Positions 50,463 through 58,573 of a stretch of DNA of 64,000 nucleotides are shown in pieces. This DNA comes from Amycolatopsis alba DSM 44262 (lineage in GTDB: Bacteria; Actinomycetota; Actinomycetes; Mycobacteriales; Pseudonocardiaceae). The position numbers were made by a program, and so were the translations under genes. Location: the NCBI RefSeq assembly GCF_000384215.1, contig NZ_KB913032.1, positions 2,009,021-2,073,020 on the forward strand, read 5' to 3'. Below the pieces are notes generated by a model. It did not search any database. It was not told the DNA's origin and saw nothing but the letters and a program-made list of their open reading frames with translations. Each line of letters starts with the position of its first letter. Position 1 is the first letter of the stretch.

Positions 50463-51893
50463 TTGCCAGCCGAGACCGGCGACGGCCGCCAGCACGGCGA
50501 CGGCACCGGCGACCTTGACGAGCGAGCGGCGACGGCCGACGCGGAGAGCGGTGTACCGGTGACCGAACGCGGGCAGACAAGCCCGGAAGGTGACCAGGGT
50601 GAACCCCCGCAGCGCCATCCGTACGATCCCAGGGCGTGGGCCCTGTGGCAGCGGCCGAAACGGTTCATCGCGTTCCTTTTCGCGATGGAGGTCATCGGAA
50701 TCGCGATCATGGTCTTCGCGACGATGCATTCCACGAATCCGGGAAAAACAGACTGGGTTCGTTTCGCGATTCTCGCCGTCGGCGCGACGGCACATATTCA
50801 GCTCACCCAGCGCCAAGAGGAAAGGCGACGCGATCGCAGTCGCACCGTCCTCATCGACCTCACCGCGGTCTGGACATTTCCAGCGGCGGTCATCCTGCCG
50901 CTTTCACTGACGCTTTCCATCATCGCGATCGTCCGGATCCAGCATTGGTTCATCGCCCGGCGGCCCGCGCACAACTTCGTGTTCTCGTCGGTCACCCACG
51001 GCGTTTCGGTGACCTTGGCGTCGCTCACCTTCGCCGCGTTCGGGCCGCATGAATGGGGCCGGATTTCCGGCTGGGACACCTTCGGCGAATTCGGCGTCCT
51101 GATCCTCACCGGGATGGTCTTCGAAGCGGTCCAGATCGCCTACATCGGCGGCATCCTCGCGATCGGCTCGCCGAAGCGGCCCTCGATGTCGACCGTACTG
51201 GGCAATACGGCGGACAACCTGCTGGAAGCCATCACGATCGGCCTCGGCGCGGTCACCGCGGTACTGCTGTTGATCATGCCGCCGATGGTGATCGTGATGG
51301 CCGTGGTGACGGTGGTGTTCAATCGCCTCGCCGAGATCGACCAACTGCAAAACGATGCGCGGACGGACCCGAAAACCGGTGTTCTGAACATGCGCGGATG
51401 GTCGGAGTCGGCCGATCGGGCGCTCGGAAGGACCGCCCGATCGGACGACAACCTCGCACTTCTGATGATTGATCTCGACCACTTCAAGTGGATTAACGAC
51501 ACTTATGGACATCCCGCTGGCGACGACGTCCTCCGCGATGTGGCACAGAAATTGGACGAGGTCACCCGGCCCGCCGACGTGATCGGCCGGTTCGGCGGCG
51601 AGGAATTCCTCGTACTACTCCCGGATATCGACGAAACGGCGGCGAAACTCGCCGCCGAGCGAGTGCGCAGCGCTATCGCCGAACTGCATATAGTGACCAC
51701 CGACAAACGGGGCAGCCGCGTCACGATCTCGGGCCGTACCACCTCGATCGGAGCGGCACTGTTCCCTCGCCACGGTGAATCACTGGAGGAGCTCTTGCAC
51801 GCCTCCGACGCCGCCGTTTACGTCGCCAAGGAGAACGGCCGGAACCAGGTGCGGTTCGCCCAGGACGTGGAACGGCCCGCTCCGTCGGACTGA
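50463..51893 (+). CDS. membrane diguanylate cyclase
   Basis: 476 residues from a TTG at 50463 with AAGAGG upstream. The first 60 residues are polar, then seven or eight hydrophobic segments (about 66-290) form a membrane sensor, and a GGDEF domain runs from about 295 to 465. The active site GGEEF is at 378-382 with DLDHFKWINDTYGHPAGDDVL (partial) before it, so cyclic di-GMP synthesis is expected. In filamentous actinomycetes c-di-GMP controls BldD and development. Confidence 0.88.
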   Translation: MPAETGDGRQHGDGTGDLDERAATADAESGVPVTERGQTSPEGDQGEPPQRHPYDPRAWALWQRPKRFIAFLFAMEVIGIAIMVFATMHSTNPGKTDWVRFAILAVGATAHIQLTQRQEERRRDRSRTVLIDLTAVWTFPAAVILPLSLTLSIIAIVRIQHWFIARRPAHNFVFSSVTHGVSVTLASLTFAAFGPHEWGRISGWDTFGEFGVLILTGMVFEAVQIAYIGGILAIGSPKRPSMSTVLGNTADNLLEAITIGLGAVTAVLLLIMPPMVIVMAVVTVVFNRLAEIDQLQNDARTDPKTGVLNMRGWSESADRALGRTARSDDNLALLMIDLDHFKWINDTYGHPAGDDVLRDVAQKLDEVTRPADVIGRFGGEEFLVLLPDIDETAAKLAAERVRSAIAELHIVTTDKRGSRVTISGRTTSIGAALFPRHGESLEELLHASDAAVYVAKENGRNQVRFAQDVERPAPSD

Positions 51894-51973
51894 AGGCCAT
51901 CCGGGCACCCGGTGGGTGAACCAGGGGGTTATCCGGATGTCGGCCCCGATCGGCGGATGGCACCCTGGACGCC

Positions 51974-54151
51974 ATGTCAGCGACAGCCGAATCCGACGGC
52001 CCGCCTGCCCGGATCCGGCGGCCCTGGTCGACTTCCGGCTGGTTGCTGCTGGTCACGGTGCTGGTGTTCGGGTTCGGCCTGATCGCGTCGCGGCCTGCCT
52101 CGCCGCCGGACCAGGGTCCGCCGACGGGTGATCTCCTCGCCGCCCAGAACGCGGTCGACGCGCTGGTCCGGCCGGGCCCGGTCGAGAACGTCATCGCCGA
52201 ACTGCCCGCCGACTTCACCGCGGTCAGCGGGATCACCCCCGGTGTGATGACGGCACGCGACGGCACCGTGCGCGCCGTCCACACCGACGGGGGTTGCTCG
52301 GCGCCCTGGGGCGACGACAACACCAAATGGGACTACGCGATCCCCTGCAAGGCCCACGACCTCGGCTACGACATCCTCCGCTACGCCGAACGCAAGGGGC
52401 ACCCGCTCGGCCAGGAGGCCAGGGCCTCGCTCGACGACCGGCTCTCGGCCGACATGCACCACACCTGCGTCATCAACCCGATGGACTCACGCGGCACCTG
52501 CGACGTCGTCGCCTCGCTCTACACCGCAGGCCTCGTGCTCAACTCCTGGCACCAGCGCTGGGGACCGCCGGTCGGCGACCCGCTCGGCCCGATGATCGTC
52601 GGGGTGCTGGTGATCGGCGCGCTGCTGGTGTTCCGCCTGCGCGGCTGGGCCCGCCTCCGCCGGACCACCGTCACGCTTCCCCGCGAGCCGCGCCCGGTGC
52701 GTCCGGTCGGCCGCTGGGCGTTGCTCGGGGTCGCCGGGGTCGTGCTGATGCTGCTCGGCGAATCCGCCGTCGCCCTCGCGCACTGGGCGGGCGCCCCGGA
52801 GCGGTCGCTGTGGCCGTTCACCTGGCTCGCCCAGCTCTGCCCGCTGATCTTCTTCGCGGTGGGCCGGATCAACGAAGCGGGCTGGCGCTCGATCCGCGCG
52901 AGGAGCGGCCACTATCCGCAGTACCTCGCCGACCGCGCGAGCCCACTGCTGCGCCCGGCGCTGATCTTCGCCGTCGTCGCGCTGGTCGTCCCGCTCGCGC
53001 TGGAAGTACTGGGGATCCCGACGGGGACGAACGCCACCGTCATGCGGATCGCGCTGCACCCGCTCTGGCTGCTCGGCGTCTTCCTGCTGACCGTCGTCCT
53101 CGCGCCGGCGCTGCTGGCGCTCTATCGCCGGACGCGCACCGTCTCCATCGCCGGGCTGCTGGCCTTGACCCTGGCGAGCGAAGCCGCGGCGCAGTGGTCC
53201 GGTTCGCCTGTCCCGCGCTACGCGGAGACGTTGTTCCTCGCGCTGTTCGTCCAGCAGCTGGCGTTCGCCCACGCCGACGGCGTCCGCCTGCCGCGTGGTG
53301 TTCTCCTGATGACGGCGTTCACCGGCGCCGCCGGGCTCGGCCTCGCGGTCGCCGTCCGCGGCGAAGGGCCGATGCTGCTCGGCGGTCCCGGCGCCCCGGC
53401 CGCGTTGTCGGGCCCGCCGTGGGGCGTGCTCCTGCTCGGCCTGGTCCAGCTCGCGCTGCTCGGCCTGCTCGCCCGGCCGCTGGCGCGGCTCGGTGGACGT
53501 CCCGCGATCGCCGCCGCCGCCCGCCTCGTCCTGCGCGCCCCGATGAGCCTCTACCTGGGCTTCCTGTCCGCGATGCTGCTGCTCGTGGCGGTCGTCTACC
53601 TGCCGGGCCCGTTCGTGGACGGGCTCAGCTGGCTGGTCCGGCCGAGGATCCTGCTCGCGCTCGCCCTGCTGGCCGTGCCCGCCGTCCTCGTCTTCTGGTG
53701 GTTCGAGCGGCACTGGAACACTCAACCGCGTGGACCGCAGCAGCGGGCGGTCGACGAGCCGGGCCTGCGCGCCGCGGTGTTCTGCCGTGCGGCGGCGACG
53801 GTCGGGATGGCGTACGCGATGCTCGGCGTGTTCGGGTTCGCGCTGACCCGGTTCGGTGGCGCGTCGGCCGACGCCGACCTCCTCGGCCTCCGGTTCGGGC
53901 CGGTCCAGAGCCTGGTCAACCTGCTGCTGGGGGTGTACCTGCTGCACACCGTGCGGAACGGCACCAGCCGGATGACCGGGACCTGGCTGGTGTGTGCGGT
54001 CGCGTGCGCGCCGCCCCTGATGGGCGCCCTCGACGGGAAGCACGTCAGCGCCGCCTCGGTCGCCCTGCCGGTCGCGACGATCGTCGTCGCGATGCTCGCG
54101 GCGGCCGCCACCCTGGTCCCGGCCCGCGCGGCCCGGCGGGTCCTGCCCTGA
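51974..54151 (+). CDS. phospholipase A2 domain fused to a large membrane domain
   Basis: 725 residues. A membrane helix (about 20-40) is followed by a prokaryotic phospholipase A2-type domain (about 50-190) with DGGCSAPWGDDNTKWDYAIPC (partial) and the active pair H128-D129 in CKAHDLGYD, plus Cys in the usual places. About 200-725 contains twelve or so hydrophobic helices with no recognised family, though SLYLGFLSAMLLL and RVLRAPMSLYLG-like parts recall acyltransferase-3 proteins. The PLA2 part should face outside. A secreted PLA2 tied to a polytopic membrane protein suggests lipid release or remodelling at the membrane. Confidence 0.75.
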   Translation: MSATAESDGPPARIRRPWSTSGWLLLVTVLVFGFGLIASRPASPPDQGPPTGDLLAAQNAVDALVRPGPVENVIAELPADFTAVSGITPGVMTARDGTVRAVHTDGGCSAPWGDDNTKWDYAIPCKAHDLGYDILRYAERKGHPLGQEARASLDDRLSADMHHTCVINPMDSRGTCDVVASLYTAGLVLNSWHQRWGPPVGDPLGPMIVGVLVIGALLVFRLRGWARLRRTTVTLPREPRPVRPVGRWALLGVAGVVLMLLGESAVALAHWAGAPERSLWPFTWLAQLCPLIFFAVGRINEAGWRSIRARSGHYPQYLADRASPLLRPALIFAVVALVVPLALEVLGIPTGTNATVMRIALHPLWLLGVFLLTVVLAPALLALYRRTRTVSIAGLLALTLASEAAAQWSGSPVPRYAETLFLALFVQQLAFAHADGVRLPRGVLLMTAFTGAAGLGLAVAVRGEGPMLLGGPGAPAALSGPPWGVLLLGLVQLALLGLLARPLARLGGRPAIAAAARLVLRAPMSLYLGFLSAMLLLVAVVYLPGPFVDGLSWLVRPRILLALALLAVPAVLVFWWFERHWNTQPRGPQQRAVDEPGLRAAVFCRAAATVGMAYAMLGVFGFALTRFGGASADADLLGLRFGPVQSLVNLLLGVYLLHTVRNGTSRMTGTWLVCAVACAPPLMGALDGKHVSAASVALPVATIVVAMLAAAATLVPARAARRVLP

Positions 54152-54311
54152 GTCGTACAGCGCTGACCAGGCATTCTCCGTACCATTGAGGAGAAACCGG
54201 TGGTGCGTGCCACATCTTCGGGGGGATGTGTAATCCTGCGACAACCCGCAACAGGCACCATGCGTCCCTTGAGAAGACCGTCGACCGGTACGAGCAGAAG
54301 GAGCAGACCGC

Positions 54312-55925
54312 GTGGAGTACCCGCCTCGGAATGGGCATGGGGATCGACGTCCCGCCCGGCCTAGGCAGGACGCGCCCGGACGCGTTCCTTCCCGCCCGGC
54401 CCCGCCTCGTGGAGCCCGCCCGGCGCCCGCCCGCCAGGCCGCCGGTCCACCGCCCCGCCGCCCCGAACCGCGGCGTTCCCCGCGACGCCCGTTCCGCGGG
54501 CCCAAGATCGCACTGGGCATCGTCTCGCTGCTGGTGATGGGCCTGACCGGATACGCGTGGGCCGCGATGGACGGACTGACCTTCGCGAACGTCGGCATCG
54601 GCGCCGACGAGGGCGAAAAGCCCGCCGACGGTGCCCGCGACATCCTGCTGGTCGGCCTCGACAGCCGCACGGACGCGCAGGGCAACCCGCTGTCCAAGGA
54701 GGTCCTCGCCCAGCTGCGCGCCGGGCAGGCCGACGGCGAGCTGAACACCGACTCGCTGATCTTCGTGCACATCCCGAACGACGGTTCGAAAGCCGTCGCG
54801 ATCTCGCTGCCGCGCGACTCTTACGTCGACATTCCCGGCGGTTTCGGCAAGCACAAGATCAACTCGGCGTATGCCCGCGCGATGCTCGACGAGCGCAAGA
54901 AGCAGCAGGAGAACGGCGTCTCCGACCCGAAGGAACTCGACCAGAAGGCCAACGAGGCCGGAGCGAAGACCCTGATCAAGACGGTCGAGCAGCTGACCGG
55001 CTCGACCATCGACAACTACGCCGCCATCAACCTGCTGGGCTTCAGCGAGATCACCCAGGCCATCGGCGGGGTCGACGTCTGTCTCAACGACGACGTCGAC
55101 GACCAGTTCTCCGGCGCGAAGTTCACCAAGGGCCCGCACACCATCTCCGGCGTGGAGGCGCTCGGCTTCGTCCGGCAGCGCCACGGGCTGCTGCGAGGCG
55201 ACCTCGACCGCGTCGTCCGGCAGCAGGTGTTCATGGCCGGGATGGCACGGAAGGTGCTCTCGGCGGGCACGCTCACGAATCCTGGCAGGCTCAACGACCT
55301 GATCGCGGCCATCAAGAAGTCGGTCGTGCTCAACCAGAACTGGGACATCTTCGGCTTTGCGCAGCAGATGAAGGGCCTGACCGGCGGGCAGCTCGAGTTC
55401 CGGACGATCCCGGTCGTCAACATCGAGTACAAGACCCCGAACGACGGCGTCGCGATCCAGGTCGACCCGAAACAGGTCAAGGACTTCGTCCAGGGGCTCG
55501 CGGGCCCGCAGCCCGGCGAGCAGCCGCCGCCGTCCGCCGAGTCGCCCAACAAGGCGACCACGGTCGACGTCCGGAACTCCACGACACGGGACGGACTGGC
55601 CTCGGCGGTGCTGAAGCAGCTCGTCGACAAGGGCTTCACCGCGGGCGACACGGCCACCGCGAGCGCGCGCAAGAAGACGGTGGTCTGGGTCGCCAAGGGC
55701 GAGAAGGCGGCGGGACAGGCCGTCGCCGACGCGCTCGGCGGCAACCCCACGGTCCAAGAGGACAAGAGCGTCGAGGCCGGGCATGTGATGGTCTTCCTCG
55801 GCTCGGACTTCAAGGCGCCGAGCGGCGCGGAGGGCTCCGGCTCCTCGCAGAACGCCGCCGCTCCGCCGCCCCAGCAGTCCGACGAGCAGCCGATCACCGC
55901 CGAAGGTGTCCCCTGCGTCAACTAA
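54312..55925 (+). CDS. LCP (LytR-CpsA-Psr) cell-wall glycopolymer ligase
   Basis: 537 residues from a GTG at 54312 (AAGGAG 9 nt before). A Pro/Arg-rich cytoplasmic tail (about 1-62), one membrane helix (about 65-85), the LCP catalytic domain (about 108-350; ILLVGLDSRTD, NTDSLIFVHI, ISLPRDSYVDIPG, KINSAYA, GVEALGFVRQRHGLLRGDLDR in part) and a LytR_C domain (about 425-505). The Arg residues in SRTD, LPRD and RQRH hold the pyrophosphate. It attaches arabinogalactan or teichoic-type polymers to peptidoglycan in actinobacteria. Confidence 0.9.
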   Translation: MEYPPRNGHGDRRPARPRQDAPGRVPSRPAPPRGARPAPARQAAGPPPRRPEPRRSPRRPFRGPKIALGIVSLLVMGLTGYAWAAMDGLTFANVGIGADEGEKPADGARDILLVGLDSRTDAQGNPLSKEVLAQLRAGQADGELNTDSLIFVHIPNDGSKAVAISLPRDSYVDIPGGFGKHKINSAYARAMLDERKKQQENGVSDPKELDQKANEAGAKTLIKTVEQLTGSTIDNYAAINLLGFSEITQAIGGVDVCLNDDVDDQFSGAKFTKGPHTISGVEALGFVRQRHGLLRGDLDRVVRQQVFMAGMARKVLSAGTLTNPGRLNDLIAAIKKSVVLNQNWDIFGFAQQMKGLTGGQLEFRTIPVVNIEYKTPNDGVAIQVDPKQVKDFVQGLAGPQPGEQPPPSAESPNKATTVDVRNSTTRDGLASAVLKQLVDKGFTAGDTATASARKKTVVWVAKGEKAAGQAVADALGGNPTVQEDKSVEAGHVMVFLGSDFKAPSGAEGSGSSQNAAAPPPQQSDEQPITAEGVPCVN

Positions 55926-55962
55926 CGCGCCCTCCAGCGCGCGTGATCCTGTCCGTGCGAGC

Positions 55963-56015
55963 GTCGCGAAAGCCACTTTCGGGACGTCAGATGTCCTGAA
56001 AGTGGCTTTCGCGAC
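55963..56015. repeat. 23 bp-arm palindrome, copy of 25505
   Basis: Arms 55963-55985 and 55993-56015 differ at one pair and are the same sequence as the palindrome at 25505-25557, including the loop GTCAGAT versus GTCTGAT. It lies 38 nt after the LCP gene, before a tandem gene on the same strand, so it is not confined to convergent gaps. Confidence 0.8.
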
Positions 56016-56218
56016 ACGGCGCCCCAGGTGGCGCGGGGCCCGGATGAACCCTGGCGGCCACCGAAACGGCCCTCCGCACGCCTTTTCTTCACCCGTTCGG
56101 CCCAACAGGTCAAAATCGGTATGAAAAGCACCCCCGAAACCGCGTAAGAGCGGGCGACCTGCCGACTTTCATACACGTGAGTGCGCTCGTGCCGCTTTTT
56201 GTCACAGGGAGCGAGCCG

Positions 56219-56710
56219 GTGGAAGAGGGGTCGGGGAGAGTGCTGATCGACGCTGAGAGCTATCAGCGGATACTCGGAGACGAGCTCCGCAAGCTCCGCC
56301 GTAAACGTGGCTGGACACGCAAGGAACTGAACCAGCATCTGCAGAGCGAGATCTCGCTCCAGACGCTGGCCACCTACGAGCTGGGCACCCGCCACTGTTC
56401 GGTGGTGCGGCTGGTCGAACTGTGCGTCGCGATGGACGAGCTGCCACAGGACCTGCTGGCCAAGGTGCACCGCCGGGTGTTCGTGGACGAACCGGGCCGG
56501 GTCCGGATCGACCTGCGCCTGGTGATCGACGACGACCAGGAAGAACTGCTCCCCCTGCGACGGTGGGCGGACGACCGGCTCAAACGGCCGGGCGACAACG
56601 GTTCCGCCGAAGTCCATCTCGACTTCGCGGCGCTGGAGCGGATGGCCGAACTCTGCGGCATCCCCACCGTCGATCTCATCGGAAGGCTTCGCCGGCTCAA
56701 CCCCTCATGA
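56219..56710 (+). CDS. XRE-type helix-turn-helix regulator
   Basis: 163 residues from a GTG at 56219 with AGGGAG upstream. A GTG at 56240 (LIDAESYQ) and one at 56177 are alternatives. The helix-turn-helix includes ELRKLRRKRGWTRKELNQHLQ (partial), SLQTLATYELGTRHCSVVRL, and the C-terminal half (VFVDEPGRVRIDLRLV) is a conserved extension of unknown role. This family is a regular component of Pseudonocardiaceae and may bind DNA near developmental genes; target not known. Confidence 0.75.
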   Translation: MEEGSGRVLIDAESYQRILGDELRKLRRKRGWTRKELNQHLQSEISLQTLATYELGTRHCSVVRLVELCVAMDELPQDLLAKVHRRVFVDEPGRVRIDLRLVIDDDQEELLPLRRWADDRLKRPGDNGSAEVHLDFAALERMAELCGIPTVDLIGRLRRLNPS

Positions 56711-56724
56711 GCGCGGCATTCCCC

Positions 56725-56766
56725 GGTCCGTGAAGGCCATGCCCCCCATCTTGGCTTTCACGGACC
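56725..56766. terminator. hairpin terminator, GTCCGTGAAGG family
   Basis: GGTCCGTGAAGGCCA (56725-56739) pairs with 56752-56766 with one G-T pair around a C-rich 12 nt loop. The stem reuses the arm start of the palindrome at 16-70. It ends the XRE gene transcript. Confidence 0.75.
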
Positions 56767-56788
56767 CTCCCTCTTTCTTACTCAAAGT

Positions 56789-56807
56789 AGGTTACCTTCG
56801 GTAGAAT
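56789..56807 (+). promoter_or_regulatory. operator and -10 box of a likely leaderless TetR gene
   Basis: AGGTTACCT (56789-56797) is a dyad just upstream of TAGAAT (56802-56807). The -10 box lies 6 nt before the GTG at 56814, so transcription probably starts at the start codon. TetR autorepression is likely. Confidence 0.6.
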
Positions 56808-56813
56808 GTCGCC

Positions 56814-57413
56814 GTGACGACGGCGAAGCGCAAACGCATGCCACGAGCAGAGCGAATGCGGCAGATGATCGAAATTGCCGAGGAAGTCTTCGCCGAACGC
56901 GGCTACGGCGCGGCGTCGATGGACGACATCGCCGAACGCGTCGGGGTCTCCAAGCCGATGCTCTACGAGTACTTCAACTCGAAAGAGGGGCTGCTGCTGG
57001 CCTGCATCCAGCAGTCGCGGGCGGCGCTGCGCGAGGTCACCGAACGGGCGACCGCCGGCGCGACGTCCGCCGAGGACGCGCTGCGGCGCGGCCTGCTCGC
57101 CTTCTTCGTCTTCATCCGGGAACGACGGCAGGCCTGGTCGCTGCTCCGCCACGAGATGGCGCTGATCGGGGCCGGCGCCGCCGACGAGATCGAGCAGACC
57201 CGGCGCCAGCAGACCGACCTGATCGCCGCGCTGATGAGCGACTACTTCGACGCGGGCGACGACCTGCGGGCCGAGGCGTCCGCGGAATTCGTCGTCGGCG
57301 CGTGCGAACGGCTCGCGATCTGGTGCGAGCGGCACGAGGACGTCAGCCCCGAACTGGCGACCGACTACGCGATGGACGTCCTCTGGCCGGGCCTGTCCGC
57401 GCGGGCCCGCTGA
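56814..57413 (+). CDS. TetR family regulator
   Basis: 199 residues. The helix-turn-helix (about 15-60) has IEIAEEVFAERGYGAASMDDIA (partial) and KPMLYEYFNSKEGL; the C-terminal domain is of the AcrR type with WSLLRHEMALIGAGAADEIEQTRR (partial). The GTG at 56814 lies 6 nt after a -10 box, suggesting a leaderless mRNA. No clear target is next to it. Confidence 0.85.
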   Translation: MTTAKRKRMPRAERMRQMIEIAEEVFAERGYGAASMDDIAERVGVSKPMLYEYFNSKEGLLLACIQQSRAALREVTERATAGATSAEDALRRGLLAFFVFIRERRQAWSLLRHEMALIGAGAADEIEQTRRQQTDLIAALMSDYFDAGDDLRAEASAEFVVGACERLAIWCERHEDVSPELATDYAMDVLWPGLSARAR

Positions 57414-57646
57414 AACGACTGTGAAGATGCGCGTGCATTAGGCCATTCGGTCGTCACTCAGAGCACATTGCCGCCAGTGTCTTGTGACACAGAGTTGTCC
57501 TACTGTATCGATGACACTGTAGAAACTCTGATGGACAGTCACGGCCTCGGTCAGGAGGGGGCGCCACTACCCGAAAGTGGCGTCATGACGAGGGCGTGGC
57601 GAAGTCCACAGAGTGACGCATGCTCGCGAGGAGAGGGGTGAGGCGG

Positions 57647-58057
57647 ATGACCGAACCGATCACCGCGTCGTACGTCCAGGAGGACGACGACTGGAAGGTC
57701 ACGGTCAGCGGCTCCGGTAAGGAACTGACCGGTCGCGCACCGGGCATCATCGCGGCGAGGGACCGGGCCGACCAGCTGGTCGAGAAACTGTCCCCGCCGG
57801 AGAGGTCGACCGTGGTGCACTTGCTCAACGGCAGTGCGTTCGACTTCACCGCCGCCTACATGACGGCGAGGCTGACGCTCCCGGAGATCGAACCGCTCGA
57901 GGTTCCTCCCCCGGCGAACGGCAAGGCCAAAGAGAAGATCGACGCCAAGCCCCCGGTGCCGCAAGGCAAGGAGCTCCCGAAGGCCGTCGACGAGGCGAAG
58001 GCCCCGGAGAAGGCCGAGCCTGCCAAGACACCCGCCAAGGCGGCCCAGACCTCCTGA
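57647..58057 (+). CDS. small protein with alanine/lysine/proline-rich tail
   Basis: 136 residues from ATG 57647 (GGGGTGAGG upstream). Residues 1-80 are ordered, with YVQEDDDWKVTVSGSGKELTGRAPG (partial) that recalls the HicB-like beta-beta-alpha core, but no toxin is adjacent and the match is weak. Residues 85-136 are Pro/Lys/Ala-rich and probably disordered. It converges with the DUF3618 gene with 3 nt between stops. The upstream gap 57414-57646 has CAGAGTT/AACTCTG arms (57490, 57524) and no gene. Confidence 0.6.
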   Translation: MTEPITASYVQEDDDWKVTVSGSGKELTGRAPGIIAARDRADQLVEKLSPPERSTVVHLLNGSAFDFTAAYMTARLTLPEIEPLEVPPPANGKAKEKIDAKPPVPQGKELPKAVDEAKAPEKAEPAKTPAKAAQTS

Positions 58058-58060
58058 GAG

Positions 58061-58282
58061 CTACTTCAGGAGCTTGCGGATCAGCAGCACGCCGATCAGC
58101 ACCGCCCCGCCGATGAGCGGGTACTTCACCTTGGGCTCGTCCAGCTTCGCGCGCAGACCGGACTTCGCGGAATCCACCAGCTTCGCGGGGTTCGCCTTCG
58201 TGCCCAGCTGGTCGAGCGTGGCGACCAGCGCGTTCCTGGCCTGCTCGATCTCACGCTCGATGGTCTCGGGATCGCGAGCCAC
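58061..58282 (-). CDS. DUF3618 membrane protein
   Basis: 73 residues from a GTG at 58282 (GAGGAGG upstream). The DUF3618 pattern is seen: RDPETIEREIEQARNALVATLDQLG (partial) followed by KVKYPLIGGAVLIGVLLIRKLLK, an amphipathic helix plus one membrane segment. The family is widespread in actinobacteria and often near DoxX-like or stress genes. Function unknown. Confidence 0.85.
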   Translation of the reverse strand: MARDPETIEREIEQARNALVATLDQLGTKANPAKLVDSAKSGLRAKLDEPKVKYPLIGGAVLIGVLLIRKLLK

Positions 58283-58407
58283 GTGTCCTCCTCGCCGCGA
58301 CGGACTTGCTGGAAGCCCACGTTAGAGGACGCCACCCCCCGCGGCGGCACCGGCCACGCCGAGAAACGCCGATCGTGTCGCACGATACGATTTCAGGGCA
58401 GTACTGG

Positions 58408-58481
58408 GGGCCCGTAGCCCAATTGGCAGAGGCACACGGTTTAGGTCCGTGCCAGTGAGAGTTCGAGTCTCTCCGGGCCCA
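58408..58481 (+). tRNA. atypical tRNA, anticodon UAG (Leu CUA), short variable arm
   Basis: A complete cloverleaf: acceptor GGGCCCG/CGGGCCC (58408-58414 and 58474-58480), discriminator A at 58481, D-arm GCC/GGC with GG in the loop, anticodon stem CACGG/CCGTG (58435-58439, 58447-58451) with loop TTTAGGT, anticodon UAG at 58442-58444, a 5 nt variable loop, and a T-arm GAGAG-TTCGAGT-CTCTC. No CCA is encoded. Leucine tRNAs normally have a long variable arm; this has the short class I form. The promoter is probably at TACGAT near 58385. Confidence 0.85.
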
Positions 58482-58496
58482 CCCAGCACGTCAGCA

Positions 58497-58510
58497 CCCG
58501 AGGTCTCGGG
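58497..58510 (+). terminator. short hairpin after the tRNA
   Basis: CCCGAG-GT-CTCGGG, a 6 bp stem 15 nt downstream of the tRNA. Confidence 0.5.
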
Positions 58511-58573
58511 TTGACTACGGATCATTGATATCCAGGCTGGTTTGATCCGAGTCTGGCCGACTCACGACCACGC

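Noticed and set aside
57647..58057. HicB antitoxin
   Set aside because: Only a loose similarity of the first 40 residues, and no HicA-like gene beside it.
58408..58481. Amber suppressor tRNA
   Set aside because: The anticodon is 5'-UAG-3', which pairs with CUA. A suppressor of UAG stops would need 5'-CUA-3'.
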